A stretch of 7,932 nucleotides of DNA from an uncultured Clostridium sp. (lineage in GTDB: Bacteria > Bacillota > Clostridia > Lachnospirales > Lachnospiraceae), in contig NZ_URHZ01000130.1 of the NCBI RefSeq assembly GCF_900547735.1, positions 1 through 7,932 on the forward strand, written 5' to 3'. A model generated the notes under the pieces. It saw only the letters and a list, made by a program, of their open reading frames with translations, ran no database searches and was not told where the DNA came from. Of the stretch, positions 6,791-7,932 are shown piece by piece. Numbering within the stretch: position 1 is the stretch's first letter; every line of letters starts with the position of its first letter. Both the position numbers and the translations under genes were made by a program.

Positions 6791-6920
6791 TTTACTTCTC
6801 TATTCTTTTGATTTGCTTCTCTATGCTTCTGGTTTGCTTCTCTTATGCTTCTGATTTGCTTCCCTATGCTTCTGATTTGCTTCTCTACACTTCATAACGT
6901 TTGCTATTCTACGCTTCCTC
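6791..6920. repeat. Degenerate 21-base tandem repeat, about six units
   Basis: Units begin at 6791, 6812, 6833, 6855, 6876 and 6900, mostly 21 bases long (one is 22 and one 24). The core reads TTTGCTTCTCTATGCTTCTG on the plus strand. The middle three are nearly identical and the outer ones are worn. The rightmost unit overlaps the last codons and stop of the minus-strand gene, where GAAGCGTAG encodes Glu-Ala-stop; the other units carry the matching GAAGCATAG or close variants. The array probably arose by repeated duplication of the 3' end of that gene. It is not a CRISPR array because there are no unique spacers. Confidence 0.8.
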
Positions 6921-7406
6921 AAAAGCAATCTCTTCTTTTTTCAAAAATGCCTTTATGGAATCATCCCACTCCCGTTCCAGGGTCCGGTCCATTGTAAACT
7001 GGTTCATGGACAGTCCGGTAATGCAGGATAATACCTGTTCCTCATACCTGACGTTGATAAAAAGCCCGCCCACCTGCTCCGGCAGCCAGGAAGCCCCCCT
7101 GTCCTTCAGGAAACGCTCCACGTTTCCGGGAGGCAGTTTAAACACTATCGCAAAACTCTCCGGCAGCTTGCTGCCCTTAATCAGGGAAAAACAAAATGGC
7201 CGAAGCGTCTTCCAGGACGAATATGCCTCAATCTTTCCCTCTTCCAGCTCCTCATCGGAATAAAATCCATGTCTGACTTTTCCGTCGATCGAAAAGCTGT
7301 TAAACGTAACAATCGTGGCCTCACGCACCAGAAAACGGTCGAAAGTCTCCCCAATAAATAATTTTTTTGTAAATGCCTTTAAATCGGCAATCCGTAATGC
7401 AACCAT
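6909..7406 (-). CDS. DUF5721-like uncharacterised protein
   Basis: A 165-residue protein of unknown function. From memory its opening (MVALRIADLKAFTKKLFIGETFDRFLVREATIVTF) resembles DUF5721, a small family typical of Lachnospiraceae; a database search was not possible. It has no signal peptide, membrane segment or recognisable catalytic motif, and seems to be a soluble alpha/beta cytoplasmic protein. Visible blocks include GKVRHGFYSDEEL (about 42-55), RPFCFSLIKG (about 69-78), LPPGNVERFL (about 91-100), GGLFINVRYEEQVLSCITGLSMNQFTMD, and an acidic-basic tail ending KKEEIAFEEA. The ATG at 7406 has GGAGGA a few bases upstream and a promoter immediately before it. It is a single gene, convergent with the carboxypeptidase. 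Its 3' end overlaps the 21-base tandem repeat. Confidence 0.8.
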   Translation of the reverse strand: MVALRIADLKAFTKKLFIGETFDRFLVREATIVTFNSFSIDGKVRHGFYSDEELEEGKIEAYSSWKTLRPFCFSLIKGSKLPESFAIVFKLPPGNVERFLKDRGASWLPEQVGGLFINVRYEEQVLSCITGLSMNQFTMDRTLEREWDDSIKAFLKKEEIAFEEA

Positions 7407-7427
7407 AATCTTCCTCCGTCTTCTTCC

Positions 7428-7456
7428 ATTTTACCTCACTGGGGGAGTTCGTGCAA
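7428..7456 (-). promoter_or_regulatory. Sigma-A promoter of the DUF5721-like gene
   Basis: On the minus strand TTGCAC (7456-7451) and TAAAAT (7433-7428) are separated by 17 bases. Transcription would start near 7421, giving a very short leader of about 15 bases that still contains the GGAGG site. A small palindrome GGAGTT-N5-AACTCC (7444-7460) covers the -35 box and could be an operator. Confidence 0.65.
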
Positions 7457-7504
7457 CTCCGAATAAGGGAGATTTAATTGAGGAAGGCGAACGCCGCCGG
7501 TTAC

Positions 7505-7668
7505 GGTCGGGGTTCGGGATGCTGAGGGGGAGGGTGTGAGTCTTCAGTCCCGGACGTTAGGTGGTCGCAGGTGGGGAAGCCGGGCAGAAAAAGATTCCTT
7601 CTTCCCCACGGGAAGGTTATCGACCGGGACTGAAGACGCGAAGGTTTTCGCCATCCCGTACCCCGGCC
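7505..7668. repeat. Three-tier nested inverted repeat (possible structured RNA or palindromic element)
   Basis: Three sets of complementary arms are nested. The outer set pairs 7505-7521 with 7652-7668 (one mismatch and one G-T pair). The middle set pairs 7540-7553 with 7624-7637 (14 bases, perfect, GTCTTCAGTCCCGG). The inner set pairs 7571-7579 with 7601-7609 (9 bases, perfect, GTGGGGAAG), around a 21-base loop. The whole can fold as one long interrupted hairpin on either strand. No convincing reading frame, promoter or T run accompanies it. Part of its minus strand resembles the first ~27 bases of the window. I do not recognise it as a known RNA family. Confidence 0.75.
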
Positions 7669-7701
7669 TGCGGCCGCTGATTTGTTCTTATTCCTTCAAA
7701 G

Positions 7702-7932
7702 GGGGGAGGTATTGTCGCTGCCACTACATTTCCTCGAATTCCAGGAGAATTTCTCTTGTCTGGTATTAACTAATGAGTCTGCTCTTTAGCGCCTGTCCTA
7801 TCCTTGAATAACTATTGAATTTTTTGATTCATTATTAAATTTAGCTTTGGATGTATCCCCGAATTTAATCCGAAATTCCTTCAAAAGGTAAAAGATTCAC
7901 GACTACATAGTGGCCGCGACAATACCTCCCCC
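7702..7932. mobile_element. 231-base segment bounded by 25-base inverted repeats (MITE-like or invertible; may be cut by window end)
   Basis: The left arm (7702-7726, beginning GGGGGAGGTATTGTCGC) is the reverse complement of the right arm (7908-7932) with one mismatch in 25. The right arm ends at the last base, so it may continue. The interior of about 180 bases is AT-rich, unlike the GC-rich DNA to the left, and has no coding frame of note. ATTCCTTCAAA occurs at 7690-7700, just outside the left arm, and again at 7875-7885. A small hairpin GAATTT/AAATTC lies at 7861-7878. A non-autonomous transposable element, the ends of a decayed insertion sequence, or a recombinase-invertible segment would all fit. 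No transposase or invertase is present in the window. Confidence 0.5.

Noticed and set aside
6791..6920. CRISPR-like array
   Set aside because: The units are contiguous with no unique spacers and no cas genes. The pattern is a simple tandem repeat.
7536..7769. 77-codon plus-strand open frame
   Set aside because: It crosses the palindromic element and the inverted-repeat boundary, with no ribosome site and low-complexity GC-driven composition.

Overview
The window looks like a chromosomal segment from a low-to-mid G+C Firmicute, most likely Lachnospiraceae (the Clostridium symbiosum / Enterocloster / Hungatella type of gut anaerobe). This is inferred from strong AGGAGG-type ribosome sites, consensus sigma-A promoters, a perfect CIRCE heat-shock operator, the clostridial style of the HtpG protein, and a small protein that resembles a Lachnospiraceae-typical DUF family. 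There are five convincing protein genes. No tRNA, rRNA, CRISPR array or complete insertion sequence was seen.

Layout. Positions 1-311 hold a GC-rich, repeat-like intergenic stretch and a strong bidirectional terminator (237-285). Next, on the minus strand, is a two-gene unit: an SLC13/DASS-like permease (1494-2765) followed 12 bases later by a COG3964-type amidohydrolase (312-1481). It looks like an uptake-plus-hydrolysis module for an unidentified small acylated or cyclic carboxylate. The gap at 2766-3106 holds a candidate promoter and operator for that unit, two 41-base tandem hairpin repeats, and the htpG terminator. htpG (3107-5113, minus) has a sigma-A promoter with a perfect CIRCE element just upstream of its -35 box, which points to HrcA control. 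Transcribed the other way is a secreted M14 zinc carboxypeptidase (5513-6673, plus), with a perfect consensus sigma-A promoter, a roughly 100-base leader and its own terminator. Convergent to it is a 165-residue DUF5721-like protein (6909-7406, minus). Its 3' end runs into a degenerate 21-base tandem repeat that carries copies of its own terminal codons.

The last 530 bases have no convincing gene but are rich in structure. Positions 7505-7668 form a three-tier nested inverted repeat, part of which resembles the first ~27 bases of the window on the opposite strand, so it may be a dispersed palindromic element. Positions 7702-7932 are bounded by 25-base inverted repeats with one mismatch; the right arm ends exactly at the window edge. 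This could be a MITE-like element, one end of a larger mobile element, or an invertible segment.

Functionally the genes are a patchwork rather than one pathway: nutrient uptake and hydrolysis, protein-folding stress response, cell-envelope or extracellular peptide processing, and an uncharacterised small protein. The most unusual material is the intergenic repeats, not the genes. I did not see a clear new multi-gene system.
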